DNA of 40,174 nucleotides, from assembly GCA_021847345.1 (NCBI GenBank), contig JAJZTW010000032.1:1-40174 (forward strand), written 5' to 3'. The stretch is from Pseudomonadota bacterium. Its GTDB lineage: Bacteria > Pseudomonadota > Gammaproteobacteria > Burkholderiales > Burkholderiaceae_C. Numbering within the stretch: position 1 is the first letter of the stretch; each line of letters begins with the position of its first letter. Position numbers and translations under genes: made by a program. Positions 25,732-37,344 of this stretch are shown here, one piece after another. The notes beneath the pieces were generated by a model. It was not told the origin of the DNA. It made no database searches and saw nothing but the letters and a program-made list of their open reading frames with translations.

Positions 25732-27522
25732 ATGCAACGGATTCGTAATTTTTCCATCATCGCCCACATCGACCACGGCAAATCCACGCTCGCCGATCGA
25801 CTGATCCAGCGTTGCGGCGGCCTGTCGGAGCGGGAGATGGAAAGCCAGGTGCTCGATTCGATGGACCTGGAGCGTGAGCGCGGCATCACCATCAAGGCGC
25901 AGACGGCGGCGTTGAGCTATCAGGCGCGCGACGGGCACACCTACCAGCTCAACCTGATCGACACCCCTGGGCATGTCGACTTCAGCTACGAGGTCAGCCG
26001 CTCGCTGTCGGCCTGCGAGGGCGCGCTGCTGGTGGTCGACGCCAGCCAGGGCGTCGAGGCGCAGACCGTGGCCAATTGCTATACCGCGATCGAGCTCGGC
26101 GTCGAGGTCGTGCCGGTGCTCAACAAGATGGACCTGCCGCAGGCGGATCCCGACGGCGCACGCAAGGAAATCGAGGACGTCATCGGGATCGATGCCTCCG
26201 AGGCCCTGCTGGCCAGTGCCAAGACCGGCATGGGCATCGACGACATCCTCGAGGCCGTGGTCGCGCGCGTGCCGGCGCCCACGGGCGATCCGCAGGCGCC
26301 GTTGAAGGCACTGATCATCGACTCCTGGTACGACAGTTATGTCGGCGTGGTCATGCTGGTGCGCGTGTTCGATGGCACGCTGCGCCTGCGCGAGCGCATC
26401 CAGTTGATGGCCAGCGGCGCGCAATACGGCTGTGAGCAGCTCGGCGTGTTCACTCCCAAGGCGGTCGGGCGCGAGCAGTTGTCCGCCGGCGAGGTCGGCT
26501 TCGTGATCGCCGGCATCAAGGAGCTCAAGGCCGCCCGCGTGGGCGACACCCTGACCCTGGCCGCGCGCCCGGCACCCGAGCCGCTGCCCGGCTTCAAGGA
26601 GGTGCAGCCCCAGGTGTTCGCCGGCCTGTACCCGGTGGAGTCCAACCAGTACGACGCGTTGCGCGACGCGCTGCAGAAGCTGCAGCTCAACGACGCGGCG
26701 TTGCGCTTCGAGCCGGAGGTGTCCTCCGCGCTGGGCTTCGGCTTCCGCTGTGGTTTCCTCGGCCTGCTGCACATGGACATCGTGCAGGAGCGCCTGGAGC
26801 GCGAGTACGACATGGACCTGATCACGACCGCGCCGTCGGTCGTGTACCAGGTGCAGTTGCGCGACCGCTCGACGGTGACCGTGGACAACCCCTCGAAAAT
26901 GCCCGAGGTGGGGCGCATCGAATCCATCCTGGAGCCGATCGTCACGGTCAAGCTGTTCATGCCCCAGGAATACGTCGGCGCGGTCATGACCCTGTGCAAC
27001 GCCAAGCGCGGGGTGCAGACCAACATGTCGTACATGGGTCGGCAGGTGCAGCTGACCTACGAGATGCCGCTGGCCGAGATCGTGCTCGACTTCTTCGACA
27101 AGCTCAAATCCATTTCCCGCGGCTACGCGTCGATGGACTACAGCTTTCTCGAATACCGGGCCGCCGACGTCGTCAAGGTCGACATCCTGATCAACGGCGA
27201 ACGGGTCGATGCGCTGTCGCTGATCGTGCACCGCTCGCAAAGCCAGTACCGCGGGCGCGAGGTTGCCGCGAAGATGCGCGAGCTCATCCCGCGCCAGATG
27301 TTCGACGTCGCGATCCAGGCCGCGGTGGGGGCCAACATCATCGCCCGTGAGACAATCAAGGCGATGCGCAAGAACGTGCTCGCCAAGTGCTACGGCGGTG
27401 ACATCACCCGCAAGCGCAAGCTGCTCGAGAAACAAAAGGCCGGCAAGAAGCGCATGAAGCAGATCGGCACCGTCGAGGTGCCCCAGGAGGCCTTCCTGGC
27501 CATTCTCAAGGTCGAGGACTGA
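25732..27522 (+). CDS. lepA: Elongation factor 4 (LepA) GTPase
   Basis: Ribosome-associated translational GTPase, 596 residues. G motifs: [15 protein letters not shown] (G1), RGITIKAQ (G2), DTPGHVDF (G3), NKMDLP (G4). EF-G-like domains follow and the LepA-specific C-terminus contains [23 protein letters not shown] 25732 is the family start ([11 protein letters not shown]); an in-frame ATG-like start at 25690 would add 14 residues. No strong ribosome site precedes it. lepB follows after 24 bp, the classic pair. Confidence 0.97.
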   Translation: MQRIRNFSIIAHIDHGKSTLADRLIQRCGGLSEREMESQVLDSMDLERERGITIKAQTAALSYQARDGHTYQLNLIDTPGHVDFSYEVSRSLSACEGALLVVDASQGVEAQTVANCYTAIELGVEVVPVLNKMDLPQADPDGARKEIEDVIGIDASEALLASAKTGMGIDDILEAVVARVPAPTGDPQAPLKALIIDSWYDSYVGVVMLVRVFDGTLRLRERIQLMASGAQYGCEQLGVFTPKAVGREQLSAGEVGFVIAGIKELKAARVGDTLTLAARPAPEPLPGFKEVQPQVFAGLYPVESNQYDALRDALQKLQLNDAALRFEPEVSSALGFGFRCGFLGLLHMDIVQERLEREYDMDLITTAPSVVYQVQLRDRSTVTVDNPSKMPEVGRIESILEPIVTVKLFMPQEYVGAVMTLCNAKRGVQTNMSYMGRQVQLTYEMPLAEIVLDFFDKLKSISRGYASMDYSFLEYRAADVVKVDILINGERVDALSLIVHRSQSQYRGREVAAKMRELIPRQMFDVAIQAAVGANIIARETIKAMRKNVLAKCYGGDITRKRKLLEKQKAGKKRMKQIGTVEVPQEAFLAILKVED

Positions 27523-27546
27523 CCGCTCATTCTCCGCACCCGCTCC

Positions 27547-28467
27547 ATGGAAGACCCGGCCGTCAATTTCACGCTGTTGCTGTTCGTCCTGCTGGTGCTC
27601 ACCGGCGTATTCTGGATCGCCGAGAAGTTGCGTTTCTCGCGTCAACGCGTCGACGCCGCGCAGGCCGCGGTGTCGGCGTTGCGCAGGCGGCGCGACGAGC
27701 TCCAGCAGCAGGGAATCCGCGCCGACGACTCGCTCAGCGACGAGAGCATCGCCGCCACGCGCGAGCGCCTGCTGCGCCAGCCCTGGTGGCTGGAATGGAC
27801 GGCGGGACTGTTTCCGGTGATCGCGCTGGTGTTCGTGCTGCGATCGTTCATCGCCGAGCCCTTCAAGATCCCGTCCGGCTCGATGGAGCCCACGCTGGTT
27901 CCCGGAGACCTGATCCTGGTCAACAAGTTCGCCTACGGCCTGCGGCTGCCGCTCGGTCACGAGCGCATCACTCCGGGGAAGGCGCCGCAACGCGGAGCGG
28001 TGATCGTGTTCCGCCTGCCCAAGGACCCTTCGATCGACTACATCAAGCGCATCGTGGGCCTGCCCGGCGACACCGTGTCCTACGAGAACAAGCAGCTCGT
28101 GATCAACGGCAAGCCGGTAGCCGAGCGCGCCGCCGGGCAGTGGTTCGACCCCTCCACGATGGCCTACTACCAGCGCTACGAGGAAAGCCTCGAGGGCGTG
28201 AAGCACTACATCCTGATCAATCCCGAGGCGCCTCCCTACGTGATCGGCGGCCCCGACAATTTCCCGCACCGCGACGCATGTCATTATGATGCGCAGGGGT
28301 TCGTCTGCAAGGTGCCGCCCGGCATGTACTTCGTCATGGGCGACAACCGGGACAATTCCCTGGATTCGCGCTATTGGGGCTTCGTGCCCGCGCGCAACAT
28401 CGTGGGCAGGGCGTTTTTCGTCTGGATGAACTTCAGTGGCCTGAAAAACATCGGGCCGATTCATTGA
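27547..28467 (+). CDS. lepB: Signal peptidase I
   Basis: Inner-membrane peptidase that removes Sec and Tat signal peptides. 306 residues: helix 1 (about 7-25), a charged cytoplasmic loop, helix 2 (about 84-98), then the periplasmic domain with nucleophile Ser112 (PSGSMEPT) and general base Lys167 (DYIKRIVGLPGD). MGDNRDNSLDSRYWG near the end is the conserved box E. Encoded just after lepA and before a DUF4845 gene and rnc. Confidence 0.97.
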   Translation: MEDPAVNFTLLLFVLLVLTGVFWIAEKLRFSRQRVDAAQAAVSALRRRRDELQQQGIRADDSLSDESIAATRERLLRQPWWLEWTAGLFPVIALVFVLRSFIAEPFKIPSGSMEPTLVPGDLILVNKFAYGLRLPLGHERITPGKAPQRGAVIVFRLPKDPSIDYIKRIVGLPGDTVSYENKQLVINGKPVAERAAGQWFDPSTMAYYQRYEESLEGVKHYILINPEAPPYVIGGPDNFPHRDACHYDAQGFVCKVPPGMYFVMGDNRDNSLDSRYWGFVPARNIVGRAFFVWMNFSGLKNIGPIH

Positions 28468-28504
28468 CCGGGGTTGGTGGAGCAGCTTCGATGGGGTGTG
28501 CAGT

Positions 28505-28855
28505 ATGAGCCAGGCGCAACGTCAACGCGGCATCACGCTGATCGGCCTGTTGTTCTGGGGGGCCCTGATCGCCATTGCCGTGGTCATCGGCCTGCAGGTC
28601 GTTCCTGCGTGGCAGGAGTCGATCTCCATCCAGCACGCGGTGGATCAGGCGGCGAAGGCCGGTCCCACGGTCATGGACATCCGCGACAAGTTCGACAAGA
28701 TGGCCGAGGTCGACTACATCAGTTCCGTCGCCGGCAAGGACCTGCAGATCACCAAGGTCAACGGCAACGTGGTCGTGTCCTACGCCTACCAGAAGGAGAT
28801 CCATCTGGTGGGGCCGGCTTATCTGCTGCTCAAGTTCTCCGGGAAATCGCATTGA
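28505..28855 (+). CDS. DUF4845 family membrane protein
   Basis: 116 residues, one N-terminal membrane helix (about 10-29) and a small extracytoplasmic domain. The start RQRGITLIGLLFWGALI looks like a type IV prepilin leader, although the position-5 glutamate of pilins is absent. The family sits between lepB and rnc in many beta- and gammaproteobacteria; function unknown. The TGA stop (28853-28855) is also the first three bases of an 87-bp repeat, so the very C-terminus may have been altered by the repeat. Confidence 0.82.
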   Translation: MSQAQRQRGITLIGLLFWGALIAIAVVIGLQVVPAWQESISIQHAVDQAAKAGPTVMDIRDKFDKMAEVDYISSVAGKDLQITKVNGNVVVSYAYQKEIHLVGPAYLLLKFSGKSH

Positions 28856-28939
28856 GAGCGCCCCCAGGGCCGGGCTGCGCCCGACCCGCCCCCCGTGGGG
28901 GTCGAGAAAACTTGGGGCGGCCCTGCGTTTTCTCAAGAG
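28853..28939 (+). repeat. 87-bp palindromic repeat, copy A (between DUF4845 and rnc)
   Basis: About 93% identical by eye (6 differences in 87) to copy B at 33716-33802, same orientation. Its 3' part folds as GAGAAAAC (28904-28911) with GTTTTCTC (28927-28934), and CCCCC/GGGGG forms an upstream palindrome. Copy B has G/C in place of A/T at one stem position on both arms, so pairing is kept. Confidence 0.85.
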
Positions 28940-28957
28940 CGCGCTGCCGCAGCGCGC
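28939..28957. repeat. Hairpin adjoining repeat copy A upstream of rnc
   Basis: GCGCGCTG (28939-28946) and CAGCGCGC (28950-28957) pair perfectly around CCG. With copy A it makes the 150-nt rnc leader strongly structured. Confidence 0.5.
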
Positions 28958-29006
28958 CACGGCAACTTCCGGCGCGCTGGCCCGGCGCGGCGGGTGGGTG
29001 GGCGTG

Positions 29007-29720
29007 GTGAGTTCGCTGGACGACTTGCAGTCGCGAATGCAGTACCGCTTCCGCGACCCCGCGCTGCTGCGCCTGGCACTCACGCATCGCAGCCACGGCG
29101 CGAGCAACAACGAGCGCCTGGAGTTCCTCGGCGACGCGGCGCTGAACCTGATCGTCGCCGGCGAGCTGTACGCCGACGTGCAGGCCGACGAGGGGCACCT
29201 GTCGTACTGGCGCGCGGCTCTGGTGCGCGAGGCCACGCTGGCCGAACTGGCGCATGAGCTCGGGCTGGGGGAGGAGTTGCTGCTGGGCGAGGGCGAGCAG
29301 CGCAGCGGTGGCAGTCGCAGGCGCTCGATTCTCGCCGACGCGCTCGAGGCGCTGATCGGCGCCGTCTACCTCGACGGCGGAATCGGGTCCTGCGTCGAAC
29401 TGGTGCGGCGACTGTACGGCGCGCGCCTGCGTGAGCTGGACCTGCACGCCAGCGCGAAGGATGCGAAGACCACGCTGCAGGAGATCCTGCAGTCGCGCAA
29501 GATGCATCTTCCCGCCTACCAGGTCCAGTCCACCAGCGGTCCACCACATGCACAGCACTTTGTCGTGCGCTGCGAAGTCGCCGAGCTCGGCATTCACAGC
29601 TGCGGGCAGGGCTCGAGTCGTCGCGCCGCGGAACAGGACGCCGCGCAATCCATGATCGCGCTGCTCGACGAACAGGCCCCCGCCATCGCTGCGCGTCGAT
29701 CCGAAAGGCCTTCCCGATGA
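29007..29720 (+). CDS. rnc: Ribonuclease III
   Basis: Double-strand-specific endoribonuclease for rRNA and mRNA processing. 237 residues: signature [12 protein letters not shown] (about 35-46) and [16 protein letters not shown] form the catalytic domain, and a dsRNA-binding domain covers the last 70 residues. I chose GTG 29007 (GTG 29004 also possible) because it restores the usual N-terminal helix before [14 protein letters not shown] 29037 would truncate it. The stop overlaps era (ATGA), as in most proteobacteria. Confidence 0.94.
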   Translation: MSSLDDLQSRMQYRFRDPALLRLALTHRSHGASNNERLEFLGDAALNLIVAGELYADVQADEGHLSYWRAALVREATLAELAHELGLGEELLLGEGEQRSGGSRRRSILADALEALIGAVYLDGGIGSCVELVRRLYGARLRELDLHASAKDAKTTLQEILQSRKMHLPAYQVQSTSGPPHAQHFVVRCEVAELGIHSCGQGSSRRAAEQDAAQSMIALLDEQAPAIAARRSERPSR

Positions 29721-30628
29721 ACCCAGCAGGCTCCGCCGCCGAAGGCGCGCAGCGTTTCGGCACCGTCGCCATCGTCGGGCGACCCAACGTGGGCAAGTCC
29801 ACGTTGCTCAACGCGCTGGTCGGGCAGAAGATCAGCATCACGTCGGACAAGGCGCAGACCACGCGCCACCGCCTTCTGGGGGTGCGCACCGAGGGGCCGG
29901 CGCAGTTCGCCTTCGTCGACACGCCGGGTTTCCAGACCCGCCATACGCGTGCCCTGAACCGCGCGATGAACCGCACCGTGCGCGCCGCGCTGGCAGAGGT
30001 CGATGTCGTGCTCTGGGTGGTCGAGGCCGGCGTCTGGGGCCCCGATGACGAGCGCGTGGCGCAACTGCTGCCGCCCGGGCGGCCGGTGATCCTGGTGGTC
30101 AACAAGCTCGATCGCATCCATGGGCGCGACAAGCTGCTGCCGTGGCTGGCCGAGCGCGGCAAGGATTCGCGCCTGGCCGAGATCGTTCCGCTTTCGGCCA
30201 GGCGGCAGGCCGACGCCCCGCGCCTGCTGGGCATCCTCGCGCCGTACCTGCCCGAGGGGCCATGGGGCTTCGACCCCGACGCGTTGACCGATCGCAGCGA
30301 GCGTTTCCTGGCCGCCGAGATCCTGCGCGAGAAGTTGTTCCGGCTCACCGGCGACGAACTGCCCTACACCAGCACCGTGATCATCGACCGCTTCGAGCTC
30401 GACGGGGCGTTGCGGCGAATCGCCGCCACCATCGTGGTCGAGCGCGACAGCCACAAGGCGATGGTCATCGGCAGCGGCGGAGCCGCGATCCGCCGCATGG
30501 CCACCGAGGCTCGCCAGGACATGCGCAAGCTGTTCGACGCGCCGGTCTTCCTGGAGGTCTGGGTGAAGACCCGCTCCGGCTGGGCCGACGACCAGGCCGC
30601 GGTGCGCGCGTTCGGCTACGAGGATTGA
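29717..30628 (+). CDS. era: GTPase Era
   Basis: Essential GTPase for 16S rRNA maturation and 30S assembly. 303 residues: P-loop GRPNVGKST (21-29), DTPG, NKLD, and a C-terminal KH domain with [20 protein letters not shown]. The first 14 residues precede the usual core. The start overlaps rnc; recO follows after 17 bp. Confidence 0.97.
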   Translation: MNPAGSAAEGAQRFGTVAIVGRPNVGKSTLLNALVGQKISITSDKAQTTRHRLLGVRTEGPAQFAFVDTPGFQTRHTRALNRAMNRTVRAALAEVDVVLWVVEAGVWGPDDERVAQLLPPGRPVILVVNKLDRIHGRDKLLPWLAERGKDSRLAEIVPLSARRQADAPRLLGILAPYLPEGPWGFDPDALTDRSERFLAAEILREKLFRLTGDELPYTSTVIIDRFELDGALRRIAATIVVERDSHKAMVIGSGGAAIRRMATEARQDMRKLFDAPVFLEVWVKTRSGWADDQAAVRAFGYED

Positions 30629-30645
30629 CCCTCCGGGTGCCGGCG

Positions 30646-31398
30646 ATGGGTCGCAGCCGCGCCTCGGCGCGCATCGAGCGCGTGCACGACGAACCGGCCT
30701 ACGTGCTGCATACCCACGCCTGGCGCGAGACCAGCCTGATCGTCGACGCTTTCAGCCGGCACCACGGGCGTGTGGCCCTGGTCGCCAAGGGGGCGAAGCG
30801 TCCGCATTCCGCGTTGCGTACCGTGCTGCTGGGCTTTTCGCCGTTCGCCGCGGCGTGGAGCGGCCACGGCGAGGTGCGCACGCTGACCCGCGCCGAATGG
30901 CTGGGCGGAGTGGCTCCGCTGACCGGCCTGTCCCTGCTGTGCGGCTTTTATTTCAACGAACTGCTGATGCGCCTGCTGCCTCGAGAAGATGCGCACGAAG
31001 CCTTGTTCGATGCCTATCACGCCAGCCTGAGCCTGCTGGGCGAGGCCGGCTACGCGACGCGCCAGCAGGTCGAGCCTCTGCTGCGCGGCTTCGAGATGGA
31101 CCTGCTGCGCGAGCTCGGCCACCTGCCGCCGCTCGACGTGCTCAGCAGCAGCGATGAGCCGGTGCGCGAGCAGGGGCTGTATCGGGTGGATGCCCAGCGT
31201 GGTGTGCTCGAGCACGCCGGCGACGACGCGACCGGGGCCGTCACCGGCAGCCAGTTGCTGGCCATCGCCGCCAGGCGCTGGGAGCATCCCGCGGCGCTGC
31301 GAACGGCCAAGGTGCTGATGCGTGAACTGCTTGGCTATCATCTGGGGTCGCGGCCGCTGCGCACCCGCCAGTTGCTGATCGACCTGCACCAGTTATGA
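30646..31398 (+). CDS. recO: DNA repair protein RecO
   Basis: RecF-pathway mediator that loads RecA and anneals single strands. 250 residues with an N-terminal OB-fold (AYVLHTHAWRETSLIVDAFS, VAKGAKRP) and a helical C-terminal part. The zinc cysteines of some RecO proteins are not present, as is common in proteobacteria. ATG 30646 fits the family; GTG 30637 is an alternative. The stop overlaps pdxJ (ATGA). Confidence 0.93.
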   Translation: MGRSRASARIERVHDEPAYVLHTHAWRETSLIVDAFSRHHGRVALVAKGAKRPHSALRTVLLGFSPFAAAWSGHGEVRTLTRAEWLGGVAPLTGLSLLCGFYFNELLMRLLPREDAHEALFDAYHASLSLLGEAGYATRQQVEPLLRGFEMDLLRELGHLPPLDVLSSSDEPVREQGLYRVDAQRGVLEHAGDDATGAVTGSQLLAIAARRWEHPAALRTAKVLMRELLGYHLGSRPLRTRQLLIDLHQL

Positions 31399-32153
31399 AT
31401 CCGCTCGTCCAACCGGCCCCGCGCGGCCCCCTGCTGGGGGTGAACATCGACCATGTGGCCACGCTGCGCAACGCGCGCGGCGGCGACCATCCCGATCCGG
31501 TGCGGGCGGCGCTGCACGCGCTGCGTGGCGGCGCCGACATCATCACCTTCCACCTGCGAGAGGACCGCCGGCACATCCGCGACGCCGACGTGCATCGCCT
31601 GCGCGAGCAGGTGCACGCTCCGTTGAACTTCGAATCGGCGCTGACCCCGGAGATGCTCGACATCATCGACGGCATGCGCCCGGCGATGGTCTGCCTGGTC
31701 CCGGAGCGCAGGCAGGAACTGACCACCGAGGGCGGGCTCGACGTGCGCGGCCAGTTCGAGCGCGTGCGCGATGCCTGCGCGCGCCTGGGCGCGAGCGACT
31801 GCCGCGTGTCGCTGTTCATCGAGGCCGATGCGCAGCAGATCGACGCCGCGGCGGCCAGCGGCGCGCCCTGCGTGGAACTGCATACCGGCGCCTTCGCCGA
31901 TGCCCTGGAGGCGGGTGACACGCAGCTCGCGCAGCGCCAGCTCGAGCGCCTGCGCGAGGGCATCGCGCGGGCGCGCGCGGCAGGGCTGCAGACCAACGCG
32001 GGGCATGGACTGACGCTGCGCAGCACGCCGGAGCTGGCGCGCATGCCCGAGATCCGGGAGCTGCACATCGGTCATGCGCTGGTCGGTCATGCGCTGTTCG
32101 TCGGCCTGGAGCAGGCGGTGCGCGATTTCAAGGCCTGCATCGAGTCCGCATGA
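31395..32153 (+). CDS. pdxJ: Pyridoxine 5'-phosphate synthase
   Basis: Final step of DXP-dependent vitamin B6 synthesis. 252 residues of TIM-barrel type. Marks: NIDHVATLRNARGG (17-30), FHLREDRRHI (about 52-61), NFESALTPEM and NAGHGL near the C-terminus. It overlaps recO and acpS by 4 nt each, the conserved recO-pdxJ-acpS order. Confidence 0.97.
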   Translation: MNPLVQPAPRGPLLGVNIDHVATLRNARGGDHPDPVRAALHALRGGADIITFHLREDRRHIRDADVHRLREQVHAPLNFESALTPEMLDIIDGMRPAMVCLVPERRQELTTEGGLDVRGQFERVRDACARLGASDCRVSLFIEADAQQIDAAAASGAPCVELHTGAFADALEAGDTQLAQRQLERLREGIARARAAGLQTNAGHGLTLRSTPELARMPEIRELHIGHALVGHALFVGLEQAVRDFKACIESA

Positions 32154-32575
32154 ACAGCGCGCTGCATGGAATCGGCACCGACGTGTGCGACCTGCGGCGC
32201 ATCGAACAGGTGTGGGAGCGCCATCGCGAGCGCTTCGCGCAGCGCATTCTCGGCCGGCGCGAGATGGCCGTGTTCGAGGCCCGGCGCGCGCGCTGCGAGC
32301 ACCGCGGCATGGCCTACCTGGGAACCCGCTTCGCCGCCAAGGAGGCACTGTCGAAGGCGCTGGGACTGGGCCTGCGCATGCCGATGACCTGGCAGGCCTG
32401 CGAGATCCTCAACGCCCCCGACGGGCGCCCGCGCGTCGAGCTGCATGGCGCGCTGGCTGCATGGTGCGAACAGCGCGGGCTGCTGCTGCACGTGAGCATC
32501 AGCGACGAGCGCGACACCGCGGTGGCCTTCGTCGTCGCCGAGCTGGCATCGCCCCGTACCCCGCCGGCGCGCTGA
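32150..32575 (+). CDS. acpS: Holo-[acyl-carrier-protein] synthase
   Basis: Attaches 4'-phosphopantetheine to ACP. 141 residues with the metal-binding Asp11 in GIGTDVCDLRRIE and Glu65 in FAAKEALSKALG, plus HVSISDERDTAVAF near the end. Its substrate AcpP is encoded at 20105 in this window. Start overlaps pdxJ as ATGA. Confidence 0.96.
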   Translation: MNSALHGIGTDVCDLRRIEQVWERHRERFAQRILGRREMAVFEARRARCEHRGMAYLGTRFAAKEALSKALGLGLRMPMTWQACEILNAPDGRPRVELHGALAAWCEQRGLLLHVSISDERDTAVAFVVAELASPRTPPAR

Positions 32576-32611
32576 GCGACGCTGGCCACACATCGTTTTC
32601 CGGAGAACCGC

Positions 32612-33669
32612 ATGAGCCTGCCGCACGGCCCCCTGTTCATCGACGTCGCGGGCCTCGAGCTGCAGGCCCACGAGGCTCGGCGCCTGCGCGATCCGATGGT
32701 CGGCGGGGTCATCCTGTTCGCGCGCAACTGGCAGTCGCGTGCCCAGCTCGTCGGCCTGACCAGCCGCATCAAGGCGGTGCGCGCCGACCTCGTGATCGCG
32801 GTCGACCACGAGGGTGGGCGGGTGCAGCGCTTTCGCAGCGACGGGTTCACGGTGCTGCCCCCGATGGCCGCGCTCGGCCGCCTGTGGATGCGCGACGCCA
32901 TGCGCGCCGTGCAGGCCGCCGCCGCCGTCGGCAGGGTGCTGGGCGCGGAGCTGCGCGCCTGCGGCATCGACCTGAGCTTCACCCCGGTCGTCGACCTGGA
33001 CTGGGGGCGCTCGGCGGTGATCGGCGACCGCGCGTTCCATGCCGACCCCCGAGTGGTGGGCCTGCTCGCGCAGTCCCTGATCGGCGGGCTGCAGGCCGCG
33101 GGGCTGGCGCATTGCCTGAAGCATTTCCCCGGCCATGGCTGGGCGCAGGCCGATTCCCACGTGGCCCTGCCGGTGGACCGGCGTGGGCTGGACCGCATCG
33201 TCTGCGCCGATGCCGCGCCGTACGGCTGGCTGCGCCACGGCACACGTGCCGTGATGCCGGCACACGTGGTCTATCCCAAGGTCGATGGACTGCCAGCCGG
33301 ATTCAGCGAGCGCTGGCTGCGAGAGGTTCTGCGCGAGCAGTTGGGCTTCCAGGGCGCGATCATCAGCGACGATCTGACCATGCAGGGAGCGCGCGAGGTA
33401 GCCGCGGACGACGCGCAGGCTGCGCTGATGGCGCTGCGCGCCGGTTGCGACCTGGCCCTGGTGTGCAACGTCTCCCCGCTGGACGCCGGCGCGCGCCTGG
33501 ACACGCTGATCGAGGCCCTGCATCGCGCGCAGCGCGCCGGCGAATGGCAGCCCGACGCAAGCTCCGCGGCGCGCCGGGCCGCGCTGCTGGCCGTGCAGCC
33601 TCCGCTGCCGTGGGACGCGCTCATGCTCGACGCCGCCTACCTGGCGGCGCTCGACGACGTCGCCGCCCT

Positions 33670-33679
<10 letters not shown>
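32612..33679 (+). CDS. nagZ: Beta-N-acetylhexosaminidase (cell-wall recycling)
   Basis: Cytoplasmic family 3 glycosidase that removes GlcNAc from anhydromuropeptides. 355 residues: [12 protein letters not shown] (63-74), KHFPGHG with catalytic His175, and nucleophile Asp253 in [15 protein letters not shown] precedes ATG 32612. It overlaps the convergent DUF3426 gene by 10 nt at the stop codons. Functionally it pairs with Mpl at the other end of the window. Confidence 0.96.
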
Positions 33680-34968
<1,289 letters not shown>

Positions 34969-34974
34969 GGGCGC

Positions 34975-34980
34975 AGTATA
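34975..34980 (-). promoter_or_regulatory. Candidate -10 box 6 nt before the DUF3426 ATG
   Basis: Minus strand TATACT, then GCGCCC, then ATG. Five of six consensus matches; the start site would fall on the ATG. Confidence 0.45.
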
Positions 34981-35010
34981 AGAAGCCCCGGCTCCCGGCC
35001 CTGGGGGCGC

Positions 35011-35913
35011 TCAGGAGCGTACGGGCCCTGCCAGGCAGACCCAGCCCTCGAGCCGGCCCCAGACCTCCAGGCTCGCGTAAGGGGTGTACACCTCGATCAG
35101 TTCCTCGGCCTGGCGCTCCAGGATTCCCGACAGCACCAGTTGCCCGCCAGGCGCCGCGCGCGCCGCCAGCAACGGCGCCAGCACGCGAAGCGGAGATGCG
35201 AGGATGTTGGCCAGCACGATATCGAAGCGCTGCGCGGGCAACTCGTCCACGTGGCAGCAGTGGTCCAGCGCCACGTCGTTGGCCGCGGCGTTGTCTCGCG
35301 TCGCGCGCACCGCGTCCTCGTCGATATCGACCGCCGCCAGCTCGCTGGCGCCCAGGCGCGCGGCGCCCAGCGCCAGGATGCCCGAGCCACAGCCGTAATC
35401 GAGCACCGAGCGTCCGCTCAGCGGCGCGTGGCGCACCAGCCAGCCCAGGCAAAGCCTGGTCGTCGGGTGGGTTCCGGTGCCGAAGGCCAATCCGGGGTCC
35501 AGGCGGATCACGTCGCGCGCGTCGGGCGGGGCATCGTGCCAGCTCGGCACGATCCACAGGCGCTGCTCGATGCACACGGGCTGGAACTGCGATTGCGTCA
35601 GTCGCACCCAGTCCTGCTCGGCGACGTCGCGCTGGCGCACGCCGTCGAGCTTGGGCAGCACGCCGCTGGCGAGCAGGCCCAGCAGCGCCGCGTCCGCGGC
35701 GGTCTCGTCGTCGAACAGCGCGCGCACCAGGTTGTCGGCCCAGGCCGCGTCGGGCGGCGGCATGCCGGGCTCGCCGAACAGCGCGTGTTCCTGCTCGGAA
35801 CCGGCGAGGCGGTCCTCCACGTCCACGCTGAGCGCGCCCAGCTCGAGCAGCGCATCCGACAATTCGAGCGCGAGCTCGTGGCCGGCGGCGATCAGGACCT
35901 CTCGATACGACAT
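35011..35913 (-). CDS. prmA: Ribosomal protein L11 methyltransferase
   Basis: SAM-dependent trimethylation of L11. 300 residues: an N-terminal L11-recognition domain and a Rossmann methyltransferase with DPGLAFGTGTHPTT, motif I VLDYGCGSGILALG and NILASPL. ATG 35913 lies one base after the accC stop; a start 18 codons earlier would overlap accC. Part of the accB-accC-prmA unit, a common arrangement. Confidence 0.95.
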   Translation of the reverse strand: MSYREVLIAAGHELALELSDALLELGALSVDVEDRLAGSEQEHALFGEPGMPPPDAAWADNLVRALFDDETAADAALLGLLASGVLPKLDGVRQRDVAEQDWVRLTQSQFQPVCIEQRLWIVPSWHDAPPDARDVIRLDPGLAFGTGTHPTTRLCLGWLVRHAPLSGRSVLDYGCGSGILALGAARLGASELAAVDIDEDAVRATRDNAAANDVALDHCCHVDELPAQRFDIVLANILASPLRVLAPLLAARAAPGGQLVLSGILERQAEELIEVYTPYASLEVWGRLEGWVCLAGPVRS

Positions 35914-35914
35914 C

Positions 35915-37264
35915 TCAGTCCTGGCGCGCGGCCATGTATTCCTCGAGATAGTGGATGTTGGTTCCACCTTCGATGAATCGCGCGTCCACCAGCAGCTCGC
36001 GATGCAGCGCGATGTTGGTCGAAATCCCGTCGACGACCATTTCCGACAGGGCCGTGCGCATTCGCGCCAGCGCCTGTTCGCGGGTGGCGCCGTGCACGAT
36101 GATCTTGGCGATCATCGAATCGTAGTTGGGGGGCACGAAATACCCGCTGTACACGTGCGAGTCCACGCGCACTCCGGGGCCGCCCGGCACGTGCCAGGTG
36201 GTGATGCGCCCCGGGCTCGGGGTGAATCGCACCGGGTCCTCGGCGTTGACCCGGCATTCGATGGCGTGTCCGTTGCACTGGATCGCGCGCTGCTTGAGCG
36301 TCAGGGGCTCGCCGGCCGCGATGCGGATCTGCTGCACGACGATGTCGATTCCCGTGGTCAGCTCGGTGACCGGGTGCTCCACCTGCACGCGGGTGTTCAT
36401 CTCGATGAAATAGAACTCGCCGTTCTCGTACAGGAACTCGAAGGTGCCGGCGCCGCGGTAGCCGAGCTTGCGGCAGGCATCGGCGCAGCGCGCGCCGATG
36501 CGCTCGATCAGGCGCCGCGCGATTCCCGGCGCCGGTGCCTCCTCGAGGATCTTCTGGTGCCGCCGCTGCATCGAGCAGTCGCGCTCGCCCAGCCACAGCG
36601 CGTTGCCATGCTCGTCGGCCAGCACCTGGATCTCGATGTGGCGCGGATTGGTGAGGAATTTCTCCATGTACACCGCGGCATTGCCGAAGGCGCTTTGCGC
36701 CTCGGCCTTGGTCGTCGCCACGGCGTTGAGCAGCGCCGCCTCGGTATGCACCACGCGCATGCCGCGGCCGCCGCCGCCGCCCGCGGCCTTGATGATCACC
36801 GGATAGCCGATGCCTCGCGCCAGGCGGGTGATTTCCCGCGGGTCGTCGGGCAGTTCTCCTTCCGAGCCGGGAACGCAGGGAACGCCGGCCTTGATCATCG
36901 ACTGCTTGGCCGAGACCTTGTCCCCCATGATGCGGATGGACTCGGGCCGCGGGCCGATGAACGTGAAGCCCGAGCGTTCGACGCGTTCGGCGAAGTCGGC
37001 GTTCTCGGACAGGAAGCCGTAGCCGGGGTGGATCGCCTCGGCATCCGTGACCTCGGCCGCCGAGATGATCGCCGGCATGTTGAGATAACTGGCCGCCGAC
37101 GGGGGCGGTCCGATGCACACGGCTTCGTCGGCCAGCTTGACGTACTTGGCGTCGCGGTCGGCTTCCGAATAGACGACGACCGTCTTGATGCCCAGCTCGC
37201 GACACGCGCGCTGGATGCGCAGGGCGATTTCGCCCCGATTAGCGATCAGGATTTTCTTGAACAT
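35915..37264 (-). CDS. accC: Acetyl-CoA carboxylase, biotin carboxylase subunit
   Basis: ATP-dependent carboxylation of biotin on AccB, the committed step toward malonyl-CoA used by FabD. 449 residues, family-typical. Marks: [16 protein letters not shown], the glycine-rich [26 protein letters not shown] and [17 protein letters not shown] 37264 is the family start. It follows accB by 80 bp. Confidence 0.97.
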   Translation of the reverse strand: MFKKILIANRGEIALRIQRACRELGIKTVVVYSEADRDAKYVKLADEAVCIGPPPSAASYLNMPAIISAAEVTDAEAIHPGYGFLSENADFAERVERSGFTFIGPRPESIRIMGDKVSAKQSMIKAGVPCVPGSEGELPDDPREITRLARGIGYPVIIKAAGGGGGRGMRVVHTEAALLNAVATTKAEAQSAFGNAAVYMEKFLTNPRHIEIQVLADEHGNALWLGERDCSMQRRHQKILEEAPAPGIARRLIERIGARCADACRKLGYRGAGTFEFLYENGEFYFIEMNTRVQVEHPVTELTTGIDIVVQQIRIAAGEPLTLKQRAIQCNGHAIECRVNAEDPVRFTPSPGRITTWHVPGGPGVRVDSHVYSGYFVPPNYDSMIAKIIVHGATREQALARMRTALSEMVVDGISTNIALHRELLVDARFIEGGTNIHYLEEYMAARQD

Positions 37265-37344
37265 GGCGGGGCGGGCCTCGGCGCGCAGCCTGGGCCTGGG
37301 GGAAAAGGGCCCGACGCGGGGCTGCGCACGGCCACGGGGCATGC

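Noticed and set aside
28505-28560. DUF4845 protein as a type IV pilin
   Set aside because: The RGITLIG start resembles a prepilin leader, but Glu5 is absent and the gene sits in the conserved lepB-rnc context of DUF4845.
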